From Berberis thunbergii (taxonomy: Eukaryota > Streptophyta > Magnoliopsida > Ranunculales > Berberidaceae): a DNA stretch of 64,000 nt. Shown here piece after piece: positions 11,791-24,066 of this stretch; position 1 is the stretch's first letter, and every line of letters begins with the position of its first letter. Under the pieces are notes generated by a model, which was not told the origin of the DNA, made no database searches, and saw nothing but the letters and a program-made list of their open reading frames with translations. Location: assembly GCA_003290165.1 (NCBI GenBank), contig QNQO01000822.1, positions 124,001-188,000 on the forward strand. The letters are read 5' to 3'. Position numbers and translations under genes: made by a program.

Positions 11791-12857
11791 AATGAAATGG
11801 TGGTTGATTCAATTATCTAGACTTTCTGCATCTCAAGTCTTTTATTTAATTGTCATCGACCATGTGCAATTGAAGGTTGACAAACTCATTTGTAAAAATT
11901 ATCTAGACTTTGATGTTAAACATGACTTTGTTCTTGACTTTGCACATGACCTTTACATCCCATAAATCTTTTTCAAAATGATTTGGGATGCTCTCAGGTC
12001 ATTTAAAACCTACAAGTTTATACTATTCCTTACTTCAAGCATAGAACGCGATTATTAAAAATGACTCTGCAGACATTTCATTTTCACATGACCATTGGAT
12101 CAGATAAAGTTATTTAAAATGACTTTCAGACCCTTAAATCGAGGACCGCGTGGAATCATGGATAGCGGGTTGAATGCATTGGATAGGTTTAGCGTTGCTC
12201 CATACCCGAACCACTAAAAAAATCCCTCCAAGGAACCGTTCAATCAATTCAAAACCATCTCTTCTTCTTCATTTCACAGACTCTACTAAGACCAGCTTCT
12301 TCTATCACAAAGGAAGATGAACAAAACCCCAGAACTTGCGTTTCTTTACTATTCATTTCTATCATTTTACCTTCTTCATTTTCAATTAATTTGCCTGCAA
12401 AAATTGATGAAGTTTAACCCCCTGCGCATCTTATTCTACTGTCATGGTGTACTTGGATAATCTTGTTTCCGATCTGTTTGATTCTTTTCATTTTGTTTAG
12501 TGAATTCGACTTGCACCACCCCAACAAATATGGTGATCTGCCGTATGCTGTAAGCATTTTGATACATGTACAAGCACGAATTTGTAAAAGAACACAACAT
12601 AGTTAAATATGGAGTTTTTATCTTGGTTTTTGAAGCTCCAATGCTCAAGTCTTCATTTACTTTCTTTCTGAGCTCTGTAAATTCGGAGAGTTCCTTATTA
12701 TGCAGTCTAAGCTTGATATGATTTGCTCTGCAATATTCACAGTCTCCAGATAGGAAATGTGTTGGATGATAATCTTAACTTACTAACATTTACAACAAAT
12801 CGTCATGTTAGTAAACAGTACGATCCCCGGTGAAGGAGTTTATCTAGATAGCCAGGT
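11791..12857. other. Intergenic, upstream of SEO
   Basis: AT-rich with no recognisable exon. It presumably includes the distal SEO promoter. Confidence 0.45.
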
Positions 12858-13028
12858 CCCTAGTGCCAGATTCGCGTCAGGGGAGGCTTCCCTGCACATT
12901 TTTAAGAGAGAGATATGAGATCTTGAGTTTTTGAGGTGATCTTGAGGAGTTCTTGAGAAGATCTTGAGGAGATATATCTCCTAAAAACATGCAGGGGAGC
13001 CTCCCCCGACACAGATCTTGTGCTAGGG
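12858..13028. mobile_element. Short foldback MITE (CCTAGTGCCAGATTC arms)
   Basis: Two arms of about 60 bp are inverted copies: CCTAGTGCCAGATTCGCGTC... on the left and the complement of ...GACACAGATCTTGTGCTAGG on the right. Both share GGGGAGGCT(T)CCCTGCA. A short AGATCTTGAGG-rich loop separates them. There is no coding capacity. Confidence 0.65.
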
Positions 13029-13206
13029 GTTTGGCTCTTAAGAATTTTTGCCGTCTTAAGAATTTTTGCTGATGAAGATATTGGACAGTGACAATGTCCT
13101 AACCAGGGCTGGCTCCAAAAATAAGCAGCTGAAATACATCCGACTCCTAGATTATCCTACTTCTTTTTAATTCTACTTTGTGGATCTCATTGATGATGAT
13201 TACAAT

Positions 13207-14305
13207 TTACAAATATGGTTTTGTGTAGGGTTGTTCACGGTTTGATTTTGGGTGGAAACCGTCAACCAAACTGAAATTGAACAGTTCTTAATTTATATAA
13301 ATCACAAAATGAGCTGTTAAGCTAAAATGTTATTAAAACAGATATAAAATCGAATCGATCTGACTAAATTAATTATTTTTATATATAATATACAATATAT
13401 TCGATTAGTTTGATTTTGTCGGTTAAAATCACTTAAAAATAAAAAAAAACCCAACAGTTCGATCAGTTTAATCGATTATTTGTTTTTTCACCCTTGTTTA
13501 GTTGAGTGAGGTTAGGGAACCGGGTTTTGCAACCATTTTTTTATAACCAAGATGATGTGACATCGCTAGAAAATGTTTTTTACAACCTCGAGATACACAT
13601 AAACATTTTGAAAATTTCATTATTATTTCAAGATCATGCCATGTCACCATGATTATAAGACCTGGTTGTAAAAACATGATTTCTTAACATTTTCGAGTTT
13701 TAATTCAGTGATTAATCTGATGGCTAAATTGTGTGTGTAGCCTTGTGTGCACTGTGAATAACAAATGCTTGGGTACAATGCAGAGATAGATAATTAGATA
13801 CCCCTCCTGGAGCAAGAGTTGGATTAAACAGTTTGGCCCACTTCCTTAGATAAGAGAGATTTGGTGGAATCCAAGATTTAGTTATGTGAAACAATCGAAG
13901 CATCATCCTCACTTCTACGTATCTCAAAGATGATGGATGGTGTTGGCCTGGCTAGCTTTCATCTTATTTTCTAATAGATACATTATTATTATTTTATTTA
14001 ACAAGTTAAAACTTGAAAGCTTTAACTTTAAGCAAGGAATGAAATCTCCCGAAATTTTGGTTTTTTAAATTATGAAAAGAAAAAGAATGAAAGGAAAAAT
14101 ATTTTTTTTAAGGTTTTATTCGAATTTTTTAAAGGTTTTTTCTTTGTTAATTTCAGAATTTTTTCTTAAATTTTGTTTTTCATAAAATCACAAAAACCAT
14201 CTATCAAAAATTACATTTTTTGAAGTGTTTTTTTTTGAAAAAATTAGAAGGTTAAATTATTACCGTGAGGTTAAATTAGAAGGTTTTTATTTTTTTTATT
14301 ATGGT
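13207..14305. repeat. 1.1 kb duplicated segment, copy 1
   Basis: Similar along its length to about 18912-20010. Both copies hold the same nested hAT MITE and the same AT-rich tail. Boundaries are approximate. A short minus-strand frame (13724-13927; in the second copy 19398-19628) shares FH(I/T)TKSWIPPNLSYLRKWA, which looks like decayed coding sequence that I cannot assign. Confidence 0.8.
13226..13495. mobile_element. hAT-type MITE nested in duplicated segment, copy 1
   Basis: Begins TAGGGTTGTTCACGG and ends ...TTTCACCCTT. It carries paired GGTTCGATCGGTTTAAT-like words and no coding sequence. It is the counterpart of 18931-19208, where the 8 bp duplication is clearer. Confidence 0.65.
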
Positions 14306-14399
14306 AAGTAAATGATCATGAATGTTGACTAAAAATGAACTTAACCAGTTTTTGACACTACCAATTTTGCTTAAGAACAATATCATAACATTTTTTCAC

Positions 14400-14890
14400 C
14401 CTCCTGATGTCGGAGCCGCACATCCCGCCACCACTTTTCCTATCTTCCTCTTCTCCTCTGTAGTTGTTGTTGTTCTTATTCTTCTTTGTTCTTCGTTTTT
14501 TTTCCCCCTTTTCATCTTTTATTTTCTCTTCTCTTATTCCCCCTCGTTGGCGACATCACCCCTCCTGGATCCTTTTGTTCCCCCTTTTTTTTTATTCTTC
14601 TCCTTTACTCTTTTTTTTTTCTTGCCCTTGATCAGATTCGTGCAAATGAGGTAGCCTCATTCCAACATGCAAGCCTCTGCAAGTAGGGTTCTCATTCGCA
14701 GAGGCTCGTGCTAGTAGGGCTTCCCCATTTGCACGGATCTACTTGAGGGCAAAAAAAAACAAAACAAAGAATATGAGAAAAAGATAAATATAAAAATAAA
14801 AAGGTAAAGGGCAGGGTGGGGGTGTCGTCGATGGTGGAAAATAAGAGAGGAGGAAGAGAGGAGATGGAAAACAAAAGAAGAAAACTCGAA
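14400..14890. mobile_element. Foldback element with pyrimidine/purine arms
   Basis: The left half is pyrimidine-rich (CTTCTTTG, TTCCCCC) and the right half purine-rich, roughly inverted copies. At the centre, CGTGCAAATG (14639) pairs with CATTTGCACG (about 14727), and GCCTCTGC (14671) with GCAGAGGC (about 14697). Long open frames here come from the skewed composition. A similar foldback lies at 26.95-27.55 kb. Confidence 0.55.
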
Positions 14891-15274
14891 GTAATTACTG
14901 CGTTATCGGTAAATCCGATAAATATTCACTAAGGAAGGTTCAAGACCAAAAGATACCTCTCTCGATGCATATTATGTCTAAGTTTTTATCTAGAATACAA
15001 CTTTATATATTTACAATACAAGTGTGGGGTATTGTTGAAGTTTGTATAGCAAATAACCAACATTTAAGAAAAAAAAATGTGTCTTTTGCGCTTGAAGAGA
15101 AAAAATGTGTCTTTTGATTTAAGAAATGATATGTCTGATCAACACACTATTTTGTTCTCAATATATTGAAGAATAAAACAAGTTCTTCAAACACATTAAT
15201 TTTCTAAAGTTATTTATTCTTCTTCACTTTTGAGAGAGATTGCATTTAGTAAATTCGCCAGAACCAACACCCTT

Positions 15275-15545
15275 CACTACTACAAATATTAGCTTAGGTA
15301 ACGCCACTTAGATAGCGCTTTTTTAAAGAGCTATCCAAGTGGGCACTAGGATAGCGCTTATTTGTCTTTAAAAAAAAAAAAAAAAACCGCTACAATAGCG
15401 CTTTTAATTTTTTTTTTCAGTTAAACGCTATCTTAGTATGTCTTAGATAGCGCTTTAAAAAACGCTATGAGAAAAACGTTACCAAAGCTACCATAGCGCT
15501 TCGGAAGCGCTATGCTACTTACATTTAGGATAGCGCTTCGATCTT
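15275..15545 (+). mobile_element. Left terminus of a second CACTA element
   Basis: Starts CACTACTACAAAT, matching the inverted terminus of element 1 in 12 of 13 bases. It is followed by the same AGCGCTAT subterminal array (15305-15545). CTT precedes it. The H2A and WAPL copy begins about 0.8 kb inside. No matching right end or subterminal array follows within the window, so the element seems broken, possibly at the 17192 junction. Confidence 0.75.
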
Positions 15546-15689
15546 GATCAAATATCAAATTAAATCTTATTTTTTCAGATATTGATATGATCGGACGGTT
15601 AAGATCACAAGCCCTAATATAAAACCTAAATCTCGTTTTTTTTTTGTTTCCTCGACATTTAGAATTCCCCTTTTCAAACACACAGAGTG

Positions 15690-15815
15690 GCGATGAGGCG
15701 AGGAGGCAAGGAACCGAGGCGAGGAACCAGAGGAGGCGAGGAACCGAGGAAGGAGGCAACTCAGGCGAGGAACCAGAGGAAGCGAGGAGGCGAGGAATCG
15801 AGGAGTCGGAAGCTC
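15690..15815. repeat. Degenerate short tandem repeat (GGCGAGGAACCGAGGA-like)
   Basis: Five or more imperfect copies of a 16-22 bp unit based on GGCGAGGAACC(A/G)GAGGA. This produces an Arg/Glu-rich open frame (15644-15913) that is unlikely to be a real protein. It sits between the CACTA left end and the captured H2A fragment. Confidence 0.65.
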
Positions 15816-16126
15816 ACTTAAATCTGGGTATTTTGTTTCAAGTTTATATCTTTAGAACCGGGTTGGTTAAGCATGCTTTGATTTTGAATGGGTTTTCATT
15901 AGTTTGGTTTTGATTTGCCTTTTGTGCCCTAATTTTTTGATTTTCTGAAACGAAATTGAATCATGTTTATGTTTACATGGGGTTTGATTGTTCTGGTGTA
16001 TTTTTATGAAATTGACAATGGACTTTGATTATGGTGCTTAAATTTGAGATTTTTTGTGAAACAGACTTGAACAATTTTGACCTAATGAATTGGGAATCTA
16101 ATTTACAATGGGTTTCTTCTTATCAG

Positions 16127-16263
16127 GTGTTGGAGTTAGCAGGAAAAGCAGCGAGAGACAACAAGCAATCCAGAATAGTGCTACGACACATACAATTGGC
16201 AGTGTGAAATGATGAGGAGTTGAGTAAGTTGTTGGGTGCAATCATTGCCAATCTTGCTTCATC
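16127..16263 (+). pseudogene. Histone H2A C-terminal exon fragment, copy 2
   Basis: Same H2A piece as at 47-183, with the identical TGA in place of the conserved Arg codon, so the nonsense change predates the duplication. Confidence 0.85.
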
Positions 16264-16651
16264 GGGCTTTCTTCTTGTCGCTTTTCTTCACTTCACTCAA
16301 TTTTGTTCACTTCAATCTTCCTCTTCTTAACATTTGCAAGTTTAAACAAATCACTACCAGCTGTAACAATTTTTGACCTAATATTCTTGTGTATGGGGAG
16401 CTTTGTCTCAATTGTTTAGCGGCTGTGTCATGCATTTTCAAGTTATAGGTTAGTGATTTGATCATTCATATGTTCTGGAGAAGTGGAGAATGTTTTTTTT
16501 ATCCCGATCACTGGGAGTGTTTACTGAAGTTGGCTCAAGTCTCTCCTTATTGAATTCTTACATATTGTACTGCTCTCTATGCATGTGCTTACCAGTGTCT
16601 AGTTGTATTATTTTTTATTTATAGTTTTTCCATGTACATGTTTATTTGCAG

Positions 16652-17192
16652 AAATGGTCAGACCATAGTTTTCATTCAATACGGGAGTTGAAAGATGATA
16701 TTGCTTTTCAAACTGTGGTATTGCTTTTGAAGTGTTTGAAGATTATGGAGAATGCTACTTTCTTGGGTAAGGATAATCAGGTATAAGCTGGAATGCTTTA
16801 CTGCGTTTTATAATTGTTATTGGCTTCAACATTTGTAGTTAAAAAGTTGATAAATACACATCATTTCATAACTCGTGTCTTTTTGTAATAGGATCATTTG
16901 CTTGGGATGACTGGGAAGCTGGAGGGATCTTCTGTATCATTCACGGGTCTAGTGATAAGTTTTATCAAAATTCTTTCACGTAATAAAACAAGTCAGAGTG
17001 TAATTACGTTTTCAAAATGCTTCGATTAGTTGGCCACCAAATTCCTGCCCTCGTACATAATATTTCAAATGTGGTCTCATAAATCCAGGGCTTGCTTTGT
17101 AGGTCTTTCTGTTCTCCAATATTCTTCCACTTCCAGTGATGATAAATCTCATCGTCATTCTGCTGGGATGGATTCTGCTTCAGAAAGTCTGT
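16652..17192 (+). pseudogene. WAPL: WAPL gene fragment, copy 2 (three exons)
   Basis: Exons at 16652-16780, 16892-16979 and 17103-17192 repeat the first three WAPL exons of copy 1, with intact splice signals and frame. After SASESL the reading frame runs into reverse-complement ABCC sequence, so this copy has lost the C-terminal exons. Confidence 0.8.
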
Positions 17193-18140
<948 letters not shown>

Positions 18141-18157
<17 letters not shown>

Positions 18158-18287
18158 TAATGAGAGTGGATGAGAGTGGATTCGAACCCAGATCTGGGTT
18201 TGCTTCGCCTGAGATGAACTGAAATGGGGTTGTGAGGAAGATGAAGATGAGGAGAAGAGAAGGTGAGATTGTGATTGAGAGACCCAT
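18141..18287 (-). pseudogene. Captured signal-peptide-like exon upstream of the ABCC fragment
   Basis: From ATG 18287 the minus strand reads MGLSITISPSLLLIFIFLTT and then PFQFISGEANPDLG. That is a short N-region, a hydrophobic core and a plausible cleavage site, so it looks like the N-terminus of a secreted protein I cannot name. It runs in frame to about 18141, directly against the ABCC-derived sequence. No rest of such a gene is present, so I infer a captured fragment. Confidence 0.4.
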
Positions 18288-18689
18288 CACTGCCAAGGTC
18301 TTCCCTCTCAAGTTCCCTGCTTTCAATCTTTCCTTGCTTAGGGTTTTGCTGCTTCGACAGAGAGGATAGGGGCATAGGGCTTCTTCGACAGAGAGGATAG
18401 GCCGATTTCTTCTCTTCTGCTGCTTCTTCAACAGAGAAAGGAGTGTTGATCTTCGCTGATGCTTTGCTTCTTCGCTGATCTCGCTGATGCTTTGCTTCTT
18501 CGACAGAGAAAAGAGTTTTGCTTTTTTACTGCTGATCTTCGACTGATAGAAGAGAGGAGAGGAGAGGACTAGAGGAGAGGAGAGGATCTCCTTCCCCTTC
18601 TCGAGATAGAGACAAAGAGAGGAGAGGCAGAGAGACTGAGAGAGGAGAGTTTACAGTTTAGGTTTAGGGTTTTTTGGATTTTATACTAA

Positions 18690-18860
18690 ATACGATTTGA
18701 AACGGTCCGGACGGGTCCAACCCGGACCGTGTTTTTTTTAAAAATAGAAACCGGGACCGGACCGTATCTAAAAATACAAAATTAAAATCCGGACCGTTTA
18801 GAGCAAAACGGTCCGGTCCGATTTAAACCCGCGGATCCTCGACCCGTTTGCCCACCCCTA
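18690..18860. mobile_element. hAT element E, one terminus (TAGGGGTGGGCAAACGGGTCG family)
   Basis: Ends GTTTGCCCACCCCTA at 18860. Read inward on the minus strand it matches the left end of the element at 33722: CGGGTCG, ATCCGCGG, TTTTGCTCTAAACGGTCCGG. The inner side shares a CTCTCTCTGTCTC-rich region with that element. No partner terminus is seen, so the other boundary is lost. It may once have enclosed the signal-peptide and ABCC fragments. Confidence 0.6.
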
Positions 18861-18911
18861 GCCTCCAGGCAGGAAACCAGGCTAGCTTCCCAGGCCAGCT
18901 AGAATTTCTCT

Positions 18912-20010
18912 TTACAAATATGGTTTAGTGTAGGGTTCTTCACGGTTTGATTTTGGGTGGAAACCGTCAACCAAATTGAAATTGAACAGTTCTTAATTTA
19001 TATAAATCGCAAAATGAGCTGTTAAGCTAAAATGTTATTAAAACCGATATAAAATCGAACCGATCTGACTAAATTAATATTTTTATATATAATATACATT
19101 ATATATTATATATATTAGATTAGTTTGATTTTTTCGGTTAAAATCACTTAAAAATAAAAAATCGAACAGTTCGATCGGTTTAATCGATTATTTATTTTTT
19201 TAACCCTAGTTTAGTTGAGTGAGGGTAGGGAATCAAGTTTTGCAACCATGTTTTATAACCAAGATGATGTGGCATCGTTAGAAAATGTTTTTTTATAACC
19301 TCGAGATACACATAAACACTTTGAAAATTTTCATTATTATTTCAAGATCACGCCACGTCACCATGATTATAAAACATAGTTGCAAAAACATAATTTCCTA
19401 GCATTGTATGTGTAGCCTTGTGGCAAAAACATGATTTCCTAGCATCATTTCAGTGATTAATCTGATGGCTAAATTGTGTGTAGCCGTGTGTGCATTGTGA
19501 ATAACAAGTCCTTGGGTAGATAAGATAATTAGATACCCCTCCTGGAACAAGAGTTGGATTAAACAATTTGCCCACTTCCGTAGATAAGAGAGATTTGGTG
19601 GAATCCAAGATTTAGTTGTGTGAAACAATCAAAGCATCATCCTCACTTCTACGTATCTCAAAGATGATAGATAGTGTTTGACTGGCTGGTTTGGGCTGGC
19701 AAGCCTTCAACTTATTTTCTAATAGATACATTATTATTATTTTATTTTACAAAGTTAAAACTTGAAAGCTTTAACTTTAAGCAAGGAATGAAATCTCCCG
19801 AAATTTTGGCTTGTTAAATTACGAAAAGAAAAAGAATGAAAGAAAAAAATATTTTTTCAGGTTTTATTCGAAATTTTAAAGGTTTTTTCTTTGTTAATTT
19901 CAGAATTTGTTCTTAAATTTTGTTTTTCATAAAATTACAAAAACCATCTATAAAAAATTACATTTTTTGTAGTGTTTTTTTTTTTTGAAAAAATTCGAGA
20001 GGTTTTTTTT
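18912..20010. repeat. 1.1 kb duplicated segment, copy 2
   Basis: Counterpart of 13207-14305, slightly diverged, with an extra short internal repeat near 19400-19440 (AACATGATTTCCTAGCAT). It ends near ACATTTTTTGTAGTG, which resembles another CACTA-type terminus. Confidence 0.8.
18931..19208. mobile_element. hAT-type MITE nested in duplicated segment, copy 2
   Basis: TAGGGTTCTTCACGG ... TTTTAACCCTA. Flanking 8-mers are GTTTAGTG (18923-18930) and GTTTAGTT (19209-19216), 7 of 8 identical. It shares its insertion point with the MITE at 13226. Confidence 0.75.
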
Positions 20011-20871
20011 ATTATCATTTTTTAATTATTTATTTATATTTGAAATCACTCCTTGATTTTCTGATTATCATCTTTTTTTATTTATATATTGATTTTTGAA
20101 ATCATCCATTGATTTTCTAATTATCATTTTTCTATAATTTTTGAAACTATTCCCTGATTTTCTAATTATATATTGATTTCATGTTTGTTTCATTTATTTG
20201 TATTTATGTTTCATAAATATGTTTAGTAAATTTATTTACTTGTATCTTATTATTTTATATATTCTCAAAATTTATTATATATATTTTATGTATCTTTGAA
20301 ATTTGTAAATTTTTTATTTATACACTAAAATATTTTAAATCACAATCTTTGGTTTTAAGCAAGGAATGTGATTTCTCGAAATATGTCGAAATTTTACCGA
20401 ATATTTTTTATTTTAAAGTTACCAAAAATCTCTTTCGAAATTCAAAATTTTCTAAGAAAAGAATAAATATTTTAATATCTGTATATTTTAACATGTTATA
20501 ATGTTATTTTAGTATCAAAATTTTATTATGTGATTGATTCTTATGTAACATTCAATTTCTATGAAATTACGAGTCTTGTGAGACTTTTTATGTATTATTT
20601 AATAGATTAAAATGTATTTTTTATATTGTTAAATTTGAAATTATAATATAATTTTCAAAACAAAACAAAATATTTCTTAAAATCAGGAATTTGAAATTAA
20701 CTCGAAAAACAAAATCATAATCCTTGACTTTAAGTATGTATTCCCATGAGGTAAGGAACAACGATTCTAGCCAGTGTTGTTTGCTGATCTCTTTTAGAGA
20801 TTTTTTTGGTTTTTTTTTATAATTTTATCTTTTTTATAAGTGATGTTTGTAATTGTATTTTAAGAAAAATT
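20011..20871. other. AT-rich intergenic, nothing recognised
   Basis: Very AT-rich with repeated TTGATTTTCTAATTATCAT-like phrases. No coding signal. Confidence 0.5.
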
Positions 20872-21002
20872 CTAATTGTTGAGGAAATCAGTGAGGGAGG
20901 GAGGACCCTCCATCCCTCTCGCAATGCATGCAAGGGATGAAAGACACGCATCGCAATGGAGATGGAGGAACTCTCTTCCTCGCTGATTTTATCGACAGTT
21001 AG
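20872..21002. mobile_element. MITE of the GAGGAAA-CAGCGAGG family, copy 1
   Basis: Inverted termini CTAATTGTTGAGGAAATCAG and CTGATTTTATCGACAGTTAG, with GAGGGAGGGAGGA-type subterminal sequence. 131 bp, non-coding. Confidence 0.65.
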
Positions 21003-21183
21003 CCTTCCACGTATTTTAAAAATGAAAGGTAAAAAGTATTAAAAAAATAATAATAATAATAATAAATGCTAAAACTGAAACGGTTTTTGAGAAAAAGGAA
21101 AAAGAAGGGCGGTGCATCTCGTTCCAGGAGATTAATTGCCATCCACAAGTCTTAATATATTGTTAAAAAAAAAATGGGAAATT

Positions 21184-21291
21184 CTAAATGGCGAGGGAAC
21201 CATAGAGGGAGGTATCTTGAGGCACTTACACGTATTTCGAGGGGGATTGAACGGCTTCACCCTCTCCCTCGCTGGTTTCCTCGCTGTTTAG
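21184..21291. mobile_element. MITE of the GAGGAAA-CAGCGAGG family, copy 2
   Basis: Inverted termini CTAAATGGCGAGGGAACCA and TGGTTTCCTCGCTGTTTAG, 108 bp. It lies only 170 bp upstream of the first DUF3339 start codon, inside its likely promoter. Confidence 0.7.
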
Positions 21292-21461
21292 ACAAGCCCA
21301 AAAAAAAAATCGTGATAACTCCGTTAGATTGCTTTTTTCCACACCCACTTCTTTTTTAACCCAGTCTCTCACAACTCTTAAAAACTCTGAAGTCTGTCAT
21401 TTCCATTTCCATATTACTCTGTTTTTGTTGTAAGAATTCTGAGATCTTCGTAGCAGTAAAG

Positions 21462-21671
21462 ATGGCTGATTGGGCGCCGATATTAGTAGGGACGGTGCTG
21501 TTTATACTCTTATCACCGGGGCTGTTGTTCCAGTTACCAGGAGACAGTCGACATGTTGATTTTGGAGGGTTGAGGACAAATGGGAAAGCCATTTTCGTTC
21601 ACACACTTTTCTTCTTTGGGGTTTTTACCATTCTCATCATGCTTCTTCGTATCCACATCTACGCTGGCTAA
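21462..21671 (+). CDS. DUF3339 small membrane protein, copy 1 (69 aa)
   Basis: Complete single-exon frame starting MADWAPILVGTVLFILLSPG. Family hallmarks: MADW(G/A)P at the N-terminus, LSPGLLFQLPG after the first hydrophobic segment (about residues 5-22), a central basic/polar loop with RTNGKAI, and a second hydrophobic segment (about 46-64) ending HIYAG. The length matches the other two copies exactly. Biochemical role unknown; two membrane spans are predicted by eye. Related copies lie at 28814 and 30692 in the same orientation. Confidence 0.93.
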   Translation: MADWAPILVGTVLFILLSPGLLFQLPGDSRHVDFGGLRTNGKAIFVHTLFFFGVFTILIMLLRIHIYAG

Positions 21672-21934
21672 ACCCTCTTCCTTCCTTCTCCAACATTATA
21701 ATTGTTCATTAGGTTTTTTTTTTTTTTTTTTTTTTTAATAAAATGTATGAGGGAATTTGATGTGATTGTGTTGTTTTTGTTGTAATTGATTCCCTTTCAT
21801 ATGTGAATGATTTGTTTGTGTTGGTAGTTTCTTGTTGTCACAGATTAATAATGAAGTACTCTTTAGAAAAAGTAGCTTTTTTATTCATCTGTGTATGCTT
21901 TAAGTCAAGAAAGTAAGATTAAACATCAGAAATT

Positions 21935-22090
21935 CTAAATGGGGAGGAAAGGCGAGGAAACCAGCGATGGGGGAGGGGTGTGACCGTTCATCTCCCTCAA
22001 GATGCTCACTTGCATCTTTGAGATGCACAATAGTGCGAATCTCGAAAGGATGAGTGGTAATACCCCTCCTTAGTTTCCTCGACAACATTG
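21935..22090. mobile_element. MITE of the GAGGAAA-CAGCGAGG family, copy 3
   Basis: The left end CTAAATGGGGAGGAAAGGCG matches copy 2. The right side has GTTTCCTCGACAAC, inverted relative to GTCGAGGAAAC. It follows the first DUF3339 gene by about 260 bp. Confidence 0.5.
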
Positions 22091-22195
22091 ATATTAAGGG
22101 CTGCAAGTAGGCAGGTTGAAAGCAGCATTATCCGTCCGCGACTAAATTCAATGTTTTGCCCGTTCCCAACTCAAACCTCGTCGGGTTGCCAACCA

Positions 22196-22217
22196 CACCC
22201 CCCCCCCCCCCCCCCCC
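22196..22217. repeat. Poly-C tract
   Basis: About 20 consecutive C residues, interrupted only near the right end. Confidence 0.9.
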
Positions 22218-24000
22218 GCCGCTGGAGCATAGTTTCGAAAAAACAAAAAAGGAAGGGGGGGGAGGGTGCGGAATCGAAATTTGGGGGAAAAAGAAGAGGG
22301 AACTTGTCTCCCTCTCCCCATTTTCATCTCGATAGACAGAGACAGATGAGCAGAAAGAGAAGAGAAGAGAAGAAATCCAAACGAAGCCTGACTGTTGAAG
22401 CCCTCCCTCTCCTCAAACGAAGCTCGACAGAGAAGTCCTCCTTCTCCTCAACGAAGCTCGACTGAGGAGAAGTGGAAGACGAATTGCCACCCTCTCCCAA
22501 AAGGTAAAGCTGCACATGTGCCTTCCTGGGCAGTTGGGGTAGATCAAGCGAAGCACACATGTGCCTTATGCAAGATTTTTATTTTATTTTATTTATTTAT
22601 TTCCACAATAATATCTAAGAACGTTCATTAGTACTTCAATAATAGGATCCCATGAAAAATAAATGATCAAGGACATTAAATTAGAAGGGTTATGCTAGTG
22701 TCCTATCATAACTTCTTAGCCCCATAATTTTAGTTTAAGATTACAAGAGTTCTTGCCTTATTTGTTAAACTTATAGTTTGGCATTGCTTCAAATTATGAT
22801 TTTTATTTGGCAATGCCTTGTTTTTTACTTGCTTTGAAATTGTTTGAAATCATTGCATAAACCATCACTTGGCATTATAATAGTTAGGAATTTTTTCTAA
22901 GTAGTTCTAAATTTTTTTTGCTCTTACTTAGTTTTCTTTATTGGTCAAGTAGTTTCCGTGATTCGAGTTCCTATTTCTTGAACAAATTTTCTTTTGACTT
23001 AAGAAATTTTGCTACAAAATATCTGCAGAGAATTTTGAAGAAGCTTGAGCGCAATTAACAATCGGTTTGATTTCTGAAGAACTTTGATCACTGTAAGTTT
23101 GTTTCGCTTTCTCTCGTGAAAATCTTGAACTACAGAGGATTTGATATTGAGTTCTTGATTTTATTTGAAGATTTCAATAATTTTTTAGCTTGAAAAGTAA
23201 TTTTCTTTTGGTTTGTATCTTGTTATTGTAGTTCAGGTTGGTCGAACGAGAAAAGAAGCTTGAACAAGAAAATGATTGTGGTTGATTTTCAGTGACTGTA
23301 AATCCTATTACAATTTTAAGGTCTTACAAGTTTAGATTGGCTGCAAGTTTCTTATCATCTTGTCATTTGATTAATTGAACTCGAAAACCTTGAAATCGAA
23401 AAGATTTTGTTTCTCTAGTCAATTGGTTAATATGCAATTCTAATGTAACAGTAGGAATTGGTTAATATGAATCAACCACCTCTTGTGTTGTATGTCTAGA
23501 TGAGTTCGAGCTCGGGATGGAGATTACCCATCTTCCTTGTGCACACTACTATCACCATCGGTGCATTATTAGGTGGTTCAAAGAAAACCATGTATGTCCA
23601 TTGTGCAGATCCTTGCTGCCCACGGCAAAAGCTCAGTGACGGTTTTATCTTTTTGTTTTTGCTGTGCTTAATTTTAGTCTATAAATTCAACCCTCAGCTA
23701 GTCAGCTCTGGAATTATTGTATATAAAGTCATTTGTTAATATGATATACAATTCTTTTTTAGATATGTTACTGTCTAGTGTTTCTTCAGTTTTTGTTTTG
23801 ATTGATAAGATCGAGTTTGCAGATATTATGGTAATATAATTCACATCAAAGCCATTGCATTCCAACAAGCTCTCTAAACTTTCTGCCAATTACTCATTAA
23901 CTCTGCTCCTGAGCTTCTAATCTTTTCAAAGAAGTTCAACCAATCAACATAAAATGGCTATAGACAGTACTACAGAAATAAAACAATGAAAATATAAGAA

Positions 24001-24066
24001 ATAAAACTCTGCTTGTATTCAGAAATAAAACTCGCATGTATTCAGAAATAAAACTCGCATGTACAT
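24001..24066. repeat. Short tandem repeat, three units of about 20 bp
   Basis: Three copies of a unit around ATTCAGAAATAAAACTCGC, within the centre of the inverted-repeat structure. Confidence 0.7.

Larger units (their letters stand above)
16081..17192 (+). repeat. H2A-WAPL duplicated segment, copy 2
   Basis: Near-identical to 1-1111. The offset is 16080, becoming 16081 after one extra T near 16612. It ends abruptly at 17192, where antisense ABCC sequence starts. Confidence 0.95.

Noticed and set aside
14322..14874. Phe/Leu/Ser-rich open frames
   Set aside because: Caused by pyrimidine-rich foldback arms.
15644..15913. 89-codon frame between the CACTA end and the H2A fragment
   Set aside because: Encoded by a degenerate tandem repeat; no domain.
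19960..19980. TTTTTTGTAGTG at the end of the duplicated segment as the right end of the CACTA starting at 15275
   Set aside because: It lacks the AGCGCTAT subterminal array and the longer terminal match, and the first copy of the segment has GAAGTG there. It may belong to another family.
22088..22560. Open frames on both strands around the poly-C tract
   Set aside because: They lie in an inverted-repeat arm. The mirrored arm at 26126-26473 gives equivalent frames, and composition explains them.
23500..23739. 79-codon plus-strand frame with a hydrophobic C-terminus
   Set aside because: No family resemblance, no splice or promoter support, and surroundings are repeat-derived.
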